DNA from: Castellaniella sp034674885
GTDB lineage: Bacteria > Pseudomonadota > Gammaproteobacteria > Burkholderiales > Burkholderiaceae_B
Direction: 5' to 3'
Assembly (NCBI RefSeq): GCF_034674885.1
Contig: NZ_JAUCDS010000022.1
Span: 1 to 52,608, forward strand
DNA length: 52,608 nt
The position numbers and the translations under genes are program-made. The notes below the pieces were generated by a model. It searched no databases. It had not been told where the DNA came from and saw only the letters and a list, made by a program, of their open reading frames with translations. Below are positions 9,030 to 16,837 of this stretch, one piece after another (the stretch's first letter is position 1; each line of letters starts with the position of its first letter).

Positions 9030-9771
9030 GCTGATCCTGCTCGACCTCGATGAATTCCTCGCCTTCGGCCAGTTCTTCGACCAGGCCGTTGAGGCTTTGC
9101 TCACGGCCAGCCAGCACGGCGTCCGCCATGCCACGGGCATACAGCGCGATGGCCTTGCTGGAGTCGTCGTTGCCGGGGATGACGTAATCGATGCCCTCGG
9201 GCGAGTGGTTGGTATCGACCACGCCGACCACCGGGATGCCCAGGGTGCGGGCCTCGGCCACGGCGATCTTGTGGTAGCCCACGTCGATGATGAACAGCGC
9301 CTCGGGCAGGGTGTTCATGTCCTTGATGCCGCCGATGGACTTGTTCAGCTTGGCCAGTTCGCGTTCGAACATGAGCGCTTCTTTCTTGCTCATGTGTTCG
9401 GTGGCGCCTTCGGCCTGCTGGGCTTCCATGTCCTTCAGGCGCTTGATGGACGTCTTGACCGTCTTGAAGTTGGTCATCATGCCGCCCAGCCAACGGCTGT
9501 CGACGTAGGGCATGCCGCAGCGCTGAGCTTCGGCCGCCACCAGTTCACGGGCAGAACGTTTCGTGCCGACGAACAGCACATTGCCGCCGCGAGCCGCCAC
9601 CTGGCGCACGAATTGCGTGGCTTCCAGGTATTTCTCAACCGTGCGTTCCAGGTTGACGATATGGATCTTGTTGCGCTGGCCGAAGATGTATTCGGCCATT
9701 TTCGGGTTCCAGTAACGGGTCTGGTGGCCAAAGTGCACACCAGCTTCCAGCATTTCACGCATGAGGCTCAT
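9019..9771 (-). CDS. rpsB: 30S ribosomal protein S2
   Basis: Late-assembling small-subunit ribosomal protein. The 250-residue product shows MREMLEAGVHFGHQTRYWNPKM at the N-terminus with the nearby conserved FGQRNKIHIVNLE segment, and an acidic tail ending in QDQHEE. The ATG at 9771 has GGAG 7 bases upstream; a longer frame covers the leader and promoter and is not credible. It is the first gene of the minus-strand block and divergent from map. S2 usually represses its own operon through the leader. Confidence 0.98.
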   Translation of the reverse strand: MSLMREMLEAGVHFGHQTRYWNPKMAEYIFGQRNKIHIVNLERTVEKYLEATQFVRQVAARGGNVLFVGTKRSARELVAAEAQRCGMPYVDSRWLGGMMTNFKTVKTSIKRLKDMEAQQAEGATEHMSKKEALMFERELAKLNKSIGGIKDMNTLPEALFIIDVGYHKIAVAEARTLGIPVVGVVDTNHSPEGIDYVIPGNDDSSKAIALYARGMADAVLAGREQSLNGLVEELAEGEEFIEVEQDQHEE

Positions 9772-9825
9772 GGAAATTCTCCAAAGGGTTTGGTCTTGTA
9801 CATGGCCAGTATCCGGGACTAACAT

Positions 9826-9841
9826 GTCCTGCAAAAAGGAC
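9826..9841 (-). promoter_or_regulatory. Hairpin in the rpsB 5' leader, candidate S2-responsive site
   Basis: Between the predicted rpsB start site and its ATG is a leader of roughly 115 bases. It contains a five-base-pair hairpin (arms GTCCT and AGGAC, loop TTTTGC). Autogenous S2-binding leaders are described for other proteobacterial rpsB operons. I cannot confirm the known motif here, so this is a candidate only. Confidence 0.3.
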
Positions 9842-9892
9842 CTGCTGCCAAGACACCCATGGGCGGCCATGCACGCTATTTACAGCGAAGCC

Positions 9893-9898
9893 TATAAT
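9893..9898 (+). promoter_or_regulatory. Candidate -10 element for map-glnD-dsbB
   Basis: A perfect TATAAT lies 38 bases upstream of the map ATG in an otherwise GC-rich stretch. No good -35 is visible at 16-18 bases. It overlaps, on the opposite strand, the -10 of the rpsB promoter, so the two polymerases could not bind together. Confidence 0.45.
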
Positions 9899-9926
9899 TC
9901 TACTATTCATCCTACATTTTCAGCAA
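9897..9926 (-). promoter_or_regulatory. Sigma-70 promoter for rpsB-tsf
   Basis: TTGCTG (9921-9926, -35), an 18-base spacer, and TAGAAT (9897-9902, -10). This is the best promoter-like match upstream of rpsB and would give a leader of about 115 bases. It shares bases with the divergent TATAAT assigned to map. Confidence 0.5.
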
Positions 9927-9935
9927 GCTTCTCCC

Positions 9936-10751
9936 ATGATTCCACTGATTACAGATCCCCAGGAACTCGACCAGATGCGCGCCGCCTGCCAGGCAGCCGC
10001 CAGCATTCTGGACTATCTGGAACCCCACGTGCGCCCGGGCGTCACCACCGGGGAACTCGAACGTCTGTGCATGGATTACCTGACCAACGTGCTGAAGGTG
10101 AAATCCGCCACCGTGGGCTACGCACCACCGGGCTATCCGCCCTACCCGGCCTCGATTTGCATCTCGGTCAACCACGTCATCTGCCACGGCATCCCCGGCG
10201 ACAAGGTCCTGAAGAACGGCGACATCCTGAATATGGACATCACGATCATCAAGGACGGCTGGTTCGGCGACACCAGCCGCATGTACTACGTGGGCGAGCC
10301 CACCATCCTGGGCCGGCGACTGGCGGAAACCACCTATGAATGCATGTGGCTGGGCATCGAACAGGTGCGCCCCGGCGCCACCCTGGGCGACGTCGGCCAC
10401 GCCATCCAGCAACACGCAGAAAAAGCCGGTTTTTCGGTGGTGCGCGAATACTGCGGCCACGGGGTCGGCAAGCGCTTCCACCAGGACCCCCAGGTGCTGC
10501 ACTACGGCAAGCCAGGCACAGGCCTGCGCCTGGAACCCGGCATGATCTTCACGATCGAGCCCATGATCAACGCCGGTCGGCGGGAAATCCGCACCCTGGC
10601 CGACCAATGGACTGTCGTCACTCGCGACCACAGCCTGTCGGCGCAATGGGAGCACAGTATCCTGGTGACGGACCAGGGCTATGAAGTGCTGACCGTCTCG
10701 CCCGGCATGCCGGCACCCCCTGCGTTCGCCAAAGCTGCCGCCTCTGCATGA
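9936..10751 (+). CDS. map: Methionine aminopeptidase, type I
   Basis: Cytoplasmic dinuclear metalloprotease removing the initiator methionine from nascent proteins. Metal ligands are visible in order: Asp in NMDITIIKDGWFGDTSR (two), His in YCGHGVGKRFHQDP, Glu in MIFTIEPMINAG, and Glu in SAQWEHSILVTDQG. At 271 residues it matches E. coli (264). No strong ribosome site is seen before the ATG. Its TGA overlaps the glnD ATG (ATGA, 10748-10751). The head-to-head pairing with rpsB is common in proteobacteria. Confidence 0.97.
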   Translation: MIPLITDPQELDQMRAACQAAASILDYLEPHVRPGVTTGELERLCMDYLTNVLKVKSATVGYAPPGYPPYPASICISVNHVICHGIPGDKVLKNGDILNMDITIIKDGWFGDTSRMYYVGEPTILGRRLAETTYECMWLGIEQVRPGATLGDVGHAIQQHAEKAGFSVVREYCGHGVGKRFHQDPQVLHYGKPGTGLRLEPGMIFTIEPMINAGRREIRTLADQWTVVTRDHSLSAQWEHSILVTDQGYEVLTVSPGMPAPPAFAKAAASA

Positions 10752-13378
10752 TCGCCTCGCAGGACGGTGTCGCGGCCTTGCGCGGCCGCCTGCAGACGCG
10801 CCGCGCCGAAGCCATTGCAGCCTACCGCAGTCACCTGCGCCCCGAACCTCTGCTGACGGCCTTGCGCCGGATTGCGGACGAACAGGTCCGCGAACTGCTG
10901 AAGACCCACCCCATCCCCCGGGGAGCCTGCCTGGCTGCCGTAGGGGGGTACGGGCGCGGAGAGCTCTATCCGGGGTCCGACCTGGACATCCTGATCCTGC
11001 TGGAACGCAGCCCCGATGCCAATGAGCGCGATCGCATCGAAGCCCTGATCGCCGCCCTGTGGGACGTCGGCATGGAACCCGGCCACAGTGTACGCACCGT
11101 GACGCAGTGCCGCCACGAAGCCGCTGCCGACATCACCGTCCAGACCGCCTTGCTGGAAGCCCGCTGGCTGGCCGGCAGCCGTGGCCTGTTCCAGGAATTC
11201 CGCGCCCGGATGCAGGAAGACCTGGATCCGAGAGAATTCTATCTGGCCAAGCGCACTGAAATGCAGCAGCGCCACGTGCGCCATCAGGACACGCCCTATG
11301 CGCTGGAACCGAATTGCAAGGAAGCCCCCGGAGGCCTGCGCGACCTCCAGGTGCTGCTGTGGCTGGCGCGGGCGGCAGGCCTGGGCACAAGCTGGACGGC
11401 CGTCGCCCGGACCGACCTGCTGACCCCCGCCGAATTCCGTTCGTTGCGCCGGGCCGAACGCGCCTTCAAGCGGCTGCGCATCGAACTGCATCTGCTGGCG
11501 GGACGCCGGGAAGACCGGGTGCTGTTCGATCTGCAGCCACGCCTGGCCCACATCTACGGTTTCACGGACCAGCCACATCGACGGGCCAGCGAACTGCTGA
11601 TGCAGCGCTACTACTGGGCCGCACGAGTGGTCTGCCAGGTGAACCGCCTGCTGATGCAAAGCCTGGAAGAACACCTGTTTCCCCAGACCCAGGCCAGCAC
11701 TGCAGCCCTGGACGACGATTTCTGCGTGCGCCGCGATCACCTGGCGCTGCAGCGCCCGGACGCCTTCGAGCGCAACCCGGCCCTGCTGCTGCGCGTGTTC
11801 CTGGTGATGCAGCAGCACCCGGAACTGCAGGGCATGGCGGCGGGCACGCTGCGGGCCATATGGCATGCGCGGCGGCGCATCGACCCGCAGTTCCGCGACA
11901 ACCCGGTCAACCGCAAGCAGTTCCTGCAGATCCTGCAGCAGCCGCGCGGCATCGTCCATGCCCTGCGCGACATGACGATGTGGAACATCCTGCCTCGCTA
12001 CCTGCCGGTCTTTCGCCGCATCGTCGGGCAAATGCAGCACGACCTGTTCCACGCCTATACGGTGGATCAGCACATCCTGATGGTGATCCGCAACCTGCGC
12101 CGCTTCACCATGCCGGAACATGCCCAGGAATATCCCCTGGCCAGCCAGCTGATCGCCGACCTGGACGAGCATTGGCTGCTGTATGTGGCCGCGCTGTTCC
12201 ACGACATCGCCAAGGGCCGGGGAGGCGACCATTCGCAACTGGGCGCAGCCGAGGTCCGCCGTTTCGCCCGCCAGCACCAGCTGCCGCGCGAGCAGGCCGA
12301 TCTGGTGGAGTTCCTGGTACGCGAGCACCTGACGCTGTCACAGGTGGCGCAGAAACGCGACCTGAGCGATCCGCGCGTCATCCACGAATTCGCCACCCGG
12401 GTAGGCACGCAGCGTCGCCTGGCCGCCCTGTATCTGCTGACTGTCGCCGACATCCGGGGCACCAGCCCGCGCGTCTGGAATGCCTGGAAAGGCAAGCTGC
12501 TGGACGATCTGTACCATCAGACCCTGGCCGCGCTGGGCGGCGCCCGCCCCGATACCGGCACCATCCTGGCCTTGCGCAAGGACGCCGCCGCCGCCGAGAT
12601 CCGCCGCATGGGCCTGCGCGACGAAAGCCGGGATGCCTTCTGGTCGCAGCTGGACGTGGCCTACTTCCTGCGTCACGACGCCAATGAAATCGCCTGGCAC
12701 ACACGGCACTTGTACCATTGCTTCCAGGGGCCGGACCCCGTGGTGCGGGCACGCGTCCTGGGGCAGAGCGAAGCCCTGCAGATCCTGGCCTATGCCCCCG
12801 ACCGCGCAGATCTGTTCATGGATATCTGCACCTATTTCGACCGGCATGGGCTGAGCATCCAGGATGCCCGCATCCACACGACCCGCCAAGGTTGGGCCCT
12901 GGACAGCTTCATCGTGTTGCTGCCCGACGCGGACCGCGACTACCGGGCCCATGCCAGCCTGATCGAACACGAACTGCGAGCAGCCCTGGCAGCGCCGACC
13001 GGCGCCCAGACACCGCCATCGACCTTGCGGCGAGGCTCGCGGCGTTCCCGGGTCTTTCCCATCATGCCCAGCATCACCCTGCAGGCCGACGAGCAAGGCG
13101 GCACCTGGCGCCTGTCCGTCACCACCGCAGACCGCGTAGGCCTGCTGCACGACCTGGCCCGAGTATTCACCCGCCACGGCGTCAACCTGAAAATGGCGAA
13201 GATCATGACTCTGGGCGACCGAGTCGAGGACATCTTCATCCTGCAGGGATCCGTGCTGGAGCAGACGCGCGGCCAGTTGCAGTTCGAACGCCACATCTTC
13301 GATGCCCTGGCCGTTGAAACGGACAAGGCTCGGATTCCCGGATCTCATCCGCCTCTTTCAATCGCTGATCCCTCATGA
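10748..13378 (+). CDS. glnD: GlnD, bifunctional PII uridylyltransferase/uridylyl-removing enzyme
   Basis: Primary nitrogen sensor: uridylylates PII proteins when glutamine is low and deuridylylates them when it is high. The nucleotidyltransferase signature GGYGRGELYPGSDLD is at about residues 66-80. The HD hydrolase motif ALFHDIAKGRGGDHS is near 480. Two ACT domains that bind glutamine lie at about 690-730 (LSIQDARIHTTRQG) and 795-850 (TADRVGLLHDLARVF). The length, 876 residues, is close to E. coli (890). It is coupled by ATGA overlaps to both map and dsbB. Confidence 0.97.
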   Translation: MIASQDGVAALRGRLQTRRAEAIAAYRSHLRPEPLLTALRRIADEQVRELLKTHPIPRGACLAAVGGYGRGELYPGSDLDILILLERSPDANERDRIEALIAALWDVGMEPGHSVRTVTQCRHEAAADITVQTALLEARWLAGSRGLFQEFRARMQEDLDPREFYLAKRTEMQQRHVRHQDTPYALEPNCKEAPGGLRDLQVLLWLARAAGLGTSWTAVARTDLLTPAEFRSLRRAERAFKRLRIELHLLAGRREDRVLFDLQPRLAHIYGFTDQPHRRASELLMQRYYWAARVVCQVNRLLMQSLEEHLFPQTQASTAALDDDFCVRRDHLALQRPDAFERNPALLLRVFLVMQQHPELQGMAAGTLRAIWHARRRIDPQFRDNPVNRKQFLQILQQPRGIVHALRDMTMWNILPRYLPVFRRIVGQMQHDLFHAYTVDQHILMVIRNLRRFTMPEHAQEYPLASQLIADLDEHWLLYVAALFHDIAKGRGGDHSQLGAAEVRRFARQHQLPREQADLVEFLVREHLTLSQVAQKRDLSDPRVIHEFATRVGTQRRLAALYLLTVADIRGTSPRVWNAWKGKLLDDLYHQTLAALGGARPDTGTILALRKDAAAAEIRRMGLRDESRDAFWSQLDVAYFLRHDANEIAWHTRHLYHCFQGPDPVVRARVLGQSEALQILAYAPDRADLFMDICTYFDRHGLSIQDARIHTTRQGWALDSFIVLLPDADRDYRAHASLIEHELRAALAAPTGAQTPPSTLRRGSRRSRVFPIMPSITLQADEQGGTWRLSVTTADRVGLLHDLARVFTRHGVNLKMAKIMTLGDRVEDIFILQGSVLEQTRGQLQFERHIFDALAVETDKARIPGSHPPLSIADPS

Positions 13379-13857
13379 AAACCAACCGATCCGACCGAAT
13401 CCTGAGAACCACATCCCTGCTGTGCCTGGCGGCCGTGGGCTTCGCCCTGATTTCACAGCATATGTTCAATATGCGGCCCTGCGCCTGGTGCGTACTGCAA
13501 CGCCTGATCCTGCTGGCCATTGCGGCCGTCTGCGGCCTGGCCAGCACCGGCTGGGGGTCGGCCCTGATCCGTCGGCTGGGCGCTGCCCTGGGGGCCGTGC
13601 TGGGCGTCTGCGGCATCATCGCCGCCTGGTATCAGTATTCCGTGGCCAGCAACGCCTTTTCCTGCGCGCAGACCTTTGCCGACCAGTTCATCGCCGGTTC
13701 CGGGCTGGATGCCGCCCTGCCCTGGCTGTTCGGCATCTACGCCAGTTGTTCGGATGCCCGCGTCAGCTTGCTGGGCATCGAATATGCGCTATGGGGGTTG
13801 ATGCTGTTCGCGGTCTGCACGGCACTGTGCCTCTGGGTGCTTGCGCGAAAAGAATAG
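13375..13857 (+). CDS. dsbB: DsbB, disulfide-bond oxidoreductase
   Basis: Four-helix inner-membrane protein that reoxidises periplasmic DsbA and passes electrons to quinone. Both redox pairs are present: Cys36/Cys39 in RPCAWCVLQR, and Cys97 and Cys125 in the second periplasmic loop (FSCAQTF and IYASCSDA). The 160-residue length is typical of the betaproteobacterial form. The ATG overlaps the glnD stop (ATGA), so it is read as the last gene of map-glnD-dsbB. Linkage of dsbB to glnD is not a functional pairing I recognise. Confidence 0.95.
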   Translation: MKTNRSDRILRTTSLLCLAAVGFALISQHMFNMRPCAWCVLQRLILLAIAAVCGLASTGWGSALIRRLGAALGAVLGVCGIIAAWYQYSVASNAFSCAQTFADQFIAGSGLDAALPWLFGIYASCSDARVSLLGIEYALWGLMLFAVCTALCLWVLARKE

Positions 13858-13872
13858 TGGGCTGCTGCGAAT

Positions 13873-13934
13873 GGATGGGCTCCGGCCGCCGCAGCAAGCA
13901 GCCGCAGGCTGCGCAGCGTGGGGGGGCCCCATCC
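13873..13934. repeat. Mosaic repeat, modules A+C, between convergent dsbB and purF
   Basis: Seven-base outer arms GGATGGG and CCCATCC (13873-13879, 13928-13934) enclose two pieces found elsewhere in the window. Module A, GGCTCCGGCCGCCG, recurs near 18423. Module C (13891-13925) begins GCAGCAAGC, forms a stem GCAGCC/GGCTGC around GCA, and ends GCGCAGCGTGGGGG; it recurs at 32116-32149. Lying between two converging genes, the whole could also fold as a bidirectional stop signal, but there is no T tract on either side. Confidence 0.65.
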
Positions 13935-13935
13935 G

Positions 13936-15441
13936 TCAGTTATCGTCCGCAGTCGCCGGCGTCATGGCGCCGGAGCGGATGGGTTGGCCACGCGTCTGAC
14001 TGAGACGCTCGAGATAGGCGGCATCGATGTCGCCGGTCACGTACCGGCCGCTGAAGCAGGACGATTCAAATTCACTCAGCGCGGGGTTCAGGTCGCGCAG
14101 CGACTGCTCCAGATCAGCCAGATCCTGGTAGACCAGGCCGTCGGCACCGATCTCATGGGCGATCTGATCCGTGTCGCGGCCCGTGGCGATCAACTCGGCC
14201 TGAGTCGGCATGTCGATGCCGTAGACGTTGGGGTAGCGCACAGCCGGAGCGGCCGACGCGAAATAGACCTTGTTGGCGCCAGCCGCGCGGGCCATGTCCA
14301 CGATCTCCCGGCTGGTGGTGCCGCGCACGATGGAATCGTCCACCAGCAGCACGTTCTTGCCGCGAAATTCGAGATCAATGGCGCTGAGCTTCTGGCGCAC
14401 GGACTTCTTGCGCACGGCCTGGCCGGGCATGATGAACGTACGCCCCACGTAACGGTTCTTGATGAAGCCCTCGCGGTAGTTAAGGCCCAGCCGCGAGGCC
14501 AGCTGCATGGCAGATGGTCGGGACGAATCCGGAATCGGCATGACCACGTCCACGTCGCCCAGGCGCAGGGTCTTGGCGACCTTGTCGGCCAGGTATTCCC
14601 CCATGTGCAGGCGAGCGTCATAGATGGATATCCCGTCCATGATGGAATCGGGGCGGGCGAAATACACGTATTCGAAGACACAGGGGGTCTGCAACGCGTC
14701 CGGATCGCCGCACGGTTCATGACTGACCTCACCGTCCTCGGTGATCACCAATGCCTCTCCGGGCGCAATGTCGCGCACCAGTGCGAAGCCGTTGCCGGTC
14801 AGCGCGACGGATTCAGAGGCCAGCATCCATTCCGTGCCGGCCTCTGATTCGCGGCGGCCCAGGCATAGCGGGCGGATACCGTGCGGATCGCGGAACGCCA
14901 CCAGGCCGAAGCTGCTGATACGGGCAATGACGGCGTAGGCGCCCTTGGCTCGGCGATGCACCGCCCGCACCGCCTGGAACACCGCATTGGCGTCCAGGGT
15001 GATGCCATTGGACGCCTGCTGCAATTCATGGGCGAAGACGTTGAGCAGGACTTCGGAATCCGAATTGGTGTTGATGTGGCGCCGGTCGTGCTTGAACAGG
15101 GACTCGCGCAGTTCGCGCCAGTTGGTCAGGTTGCCGTTGTGCACGAAGGTGATGCCGAACGGCGCGTTCACGTAGAAGGGCTGGGCCTCGTCCACGCTGG
15201 CGCTGGACCCCGCCGTGGGATAGCGCACCTGCCCCACCCCGCTGTTGCCGGGCAAGGCCCGCATGTTGCGGGTGCGAAAGACGTCGCGCACCAGGCCGTG
15301 GGCCTTGTGCATGCTGAAGAACTGGTCGTGCGCCGTGGCGATGCCGGCGGCATCCTGGCCCCGGTGCTGCAAAAGCAGCAGACTGTCGTAAATCAGCTGA
15401 TTGACAGGGCTGGCGCCCATGACGCCGACGATTCCACACAT
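13936..15441 (-). CDS. purF: Amidophosphoribosyltransferase
   Basis: First committed enzyme of de novo purine synthesis, converting PRPP and glutamine to phosphoribosylamine. It opens MCGIVGVMG, so Cys2 becomes the N-terminal nucleophile of the class II glutaminase domain after methionine removal. HRGQDAAGI follows. The PRPP-binding motif VLLVDDSIVRGTTS lies in the C-terminal half. At 501 residues it matches E. coli (505). The required N-terminal Cys fixes the start; a longer frame into cvpA is rejected. It follows cvpA after 14 bases, the classical cvpA-purF pair. Confidence 0.98.
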   Translation of the reverse strand: MCGIVGVMGASPVNQLIYDSLLLLQHRGQDAAGIATAHDQFFSMHKAHGLVRDVFRTRNMRALPGNSGVGQVRYPTAGSSASVDEAQPFYVNAPFGITFVHNGNLTNWRELRESLFKHDRRHINTNSDSEVLLNVFAHELQQASNGITLDANAVFQAVRAVHRRAKGAYAVIARISSFGLVAFRDPHGIRPLCLGRRESEAGTEWMLASESVALTGNGFALVRDIAPGEALVITEDGEVSHEPCGDPDALQTPCVFEYVYFARPDSIMDGISIYDARLHMGEYLADKVAKTLRLGDVDVVMPIPDSSRPSAMQLASRLGLNYREGFIKNRYVGRTFIMPGQAVRKKSVRQKLSAIDLEFRGKNVLLVDDSIVRGTTSREIVDMARAAGANKVYFASAAPAVRYPNVYGIDMPTQAELIATGRDTDQIAHEIGADGLVYQDLADLEQSLRDLNPALSEFESSCFSGRYVTGDIDAAYLERLSQTRGQPIRSGAMTPATADDN

Positions 15442-15455
15442 GGTTGAGTTCCGAA

Positions 15456-15944
15456 CTAGTAAGGAAGTAGCTGCGCCACATCGGCGGGCAGCAGGAATTT
15501 GACTTGCTGAAAGCCTTTGGTCAGTGCCGCCGAGGTGCGTGCCTGCTGCCACCAGGGCTCGCGGGGCAACTCGGTATAACCGGCCAGGCCGACCAGTGCC
15601 AGCACCAGCACCAGGCCGCGCACTGCGCCGAACACGGCCCCCAGACCATGATCGGCAGGCGTCAGGCCAGTGCGGTCCACGAGCGCCCCCAGGGCCATGT
15701 TCAACAGTCCGACGGCCAGCAGTGCCAGGATGAAGATGGCTCCGTAGGCGGCCAGCGTGCGCAGCAGGCCGTTCTCGATCAGGGTGTCGAGCCACAAGGA
15801 GGCTGTCGGCCCCCACCAGATCGCGGCGACGAAGGCCGCCACGTAGGCGACCAGAGACAGGACTTCCCGCAGGAACCCGCGCAGCAGGCCGATCAGGCTG
15901 GATACCACCACGATCGTCAGGACGATGTAGTCGAAGCTGGTCAC
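15456..15944 (-). CDS. cvpA: CvpA family inner-membrane protein
   Basis: Four-helix membrane protein named for colicin V production; its molecular role is unsettled, with links to envelope homeostasis. The 162 residues start TSFDYIVLTIVVVSSLIGL and contain RGFLREVLSLVAYV, the family hallmark. Four hydrophobic segments are visible. The start is GTG, overlapping the stop of the upstream SPOR gene (GTGA, 15941-15944), so translation is probably coupled. It directly precedes purF, as in many proteobacteria. Confidence 0.93.
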   Translation of the reverse strand: MTSFDYIVLTIVVVSSLIGLLRGFLREVLSLVAYVAAFVAAIWWGPTASLWLDTLIENGLLRTLAAYGAIFILALLAVGLLNMALGALVDRTGLTPADHGLGAVFGAVRGLVLVLALVGLAGYTELPREPWWQQARTSAALTKGFQQVKFLLPADVAQLLPY

Positions 15945-16792
15945 TTGTCGGAAATCAGGCCGTTCTGATACCCCAGTGCCCGCAGTCGGGCCTGGGCGGC
16001 CTGGGCGGCCTCGTGCGAACCAAAGGGACCCACCCGCAGGCGGTAGACTGTGCGCCCACCCGACTGCCCACGTTCGACGTAGGCATCGGTCACTCCGGAT
16101 TGACGCAGACTGTCGCGACGGCTCTGGGCGTCCTGCTCGGTCGTGTAGGCTGCCACCTGCAGGTAATAGCGCCCCTGCCCGGACGCGGCAGCCGGCGCCG
16201 CGCTGCCACGGGCGGCCGCCGGGGACTTGCCGGACAGCAAGGCCAACGCTACTGATCCATCGTCGGTGCGCTCAGCGGGCCTGGTACTGGGTTTGACCGG
16301 CTTTTCTGTTTCAACAGGTGTTTTGCCGGCCGCCGACGGCGTGGTTTGCGGCACAGCGGGTTTGGCGGCGGGCGGCGATTCGGGCGCCGCAGGCGGCGTC
16401 ACAGTCGCCAACTGGCCGTTCCCATCAGCGGAGGACGTCCCTGCCGTGGCATCCAACGGTGCCTTGGGTGGTTCACCGCCCTGGGCGACGGCGCCCTCGG
16501 CCGGGGTGCCGGCAGATGCCGGAGCGGTCGGCGCGACTGCGTCTGCAGGAGCGGGCGTGCTGACAGGCGGCAGGCCTGCGGGCGTGGCGGGCACGACTAC
16601 CGGCGCATGCGTTTCATCGGGCGCGGGTTCGTCGAACAGCCAAGGCACCACGATGAAAGCCGCCAGCACCAGAGCCAGCGCGCCGATCAGACGACGGCGC
16701 GCCTTGCTGCGCAGTTCTTTCAGCTGAGCCTCGCTGGCGCCACCGGAACGCGTCGCGCGTTTCCCTGTGTCAGTCCCATGACGAAAAAGCAT
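15941..16792 (-). CDS. SPOR-domain membrane protein (DedD-like)
   Basis: Single-pass protein with cytoplasmic N-terminus (about 1-35, basic), one membrane helix (LIGALALVLAAFIVVPWLF), a long Ala/Pro/Thr-rich periplasmic linker (about 55-200), and a C-terminal SPOR domain (about 205-283, YYLQVAAYTTEQDAQ to LRVGPFGSHEAAQ). SPOR domains bind denuded septal peptidoglycan, so a role in cell division like E. coli DedD is inferred. Its place between folC and cvpA matches dedD. The linker makes exact length comparison meaningless. Confidence 0.88.
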   Translation of the reverse strand: MLFRHGTDTGKRATRSGGASEAQLKELRSKARRRLIGALALVLAAFIVVPWLFDEPAPDETHAPVVVPATPAGLPPVSTPAPADAVAPTAPASAGTPAEGAVAQGGEPPKAPLDATAGTSSADGNGQLATVTPPAAPESPPAAKPAVPQTTPSAAGKTPVETEKPVKPSTRPAERTDDGSVALALLSGKSPAAARGSAAPAAASGQGRYYLQVAAYTTEQDAQSRRDSLRQSGVTDAYVERGQSGGRTVYRLRVGPFGSHEAAQAAQARLRALGYQNGLISDK

Positions 16793-16814
16793 CGTGCAGC
16801 TTACCCGTTAGCAA

Positions 16815-16835
16815 GGGCGGGCGACGCTCCCGCCC
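16815..16835 (-). repeat. GC-rich hairpin after folC
   Basis: Seven-base arms GGGCGGG and CCCGCCC around a seven-base loop, two bases beyond the folC stop codon. There is no T tract, so it is more likely an RNA stabiliser or pause site than a terminator, and the SPOR gene follows 23 bases later. Confidence 0.45.
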
Positions 16836-16837
16836 GA

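Noticed and set aside
15442..15816. Longer N-terminus for purF.
   Set aside because: The enzyme needs Cys directly after the initiator Met, which fixes the start at 15441; the extension is out-of-frame cvpA sequence.
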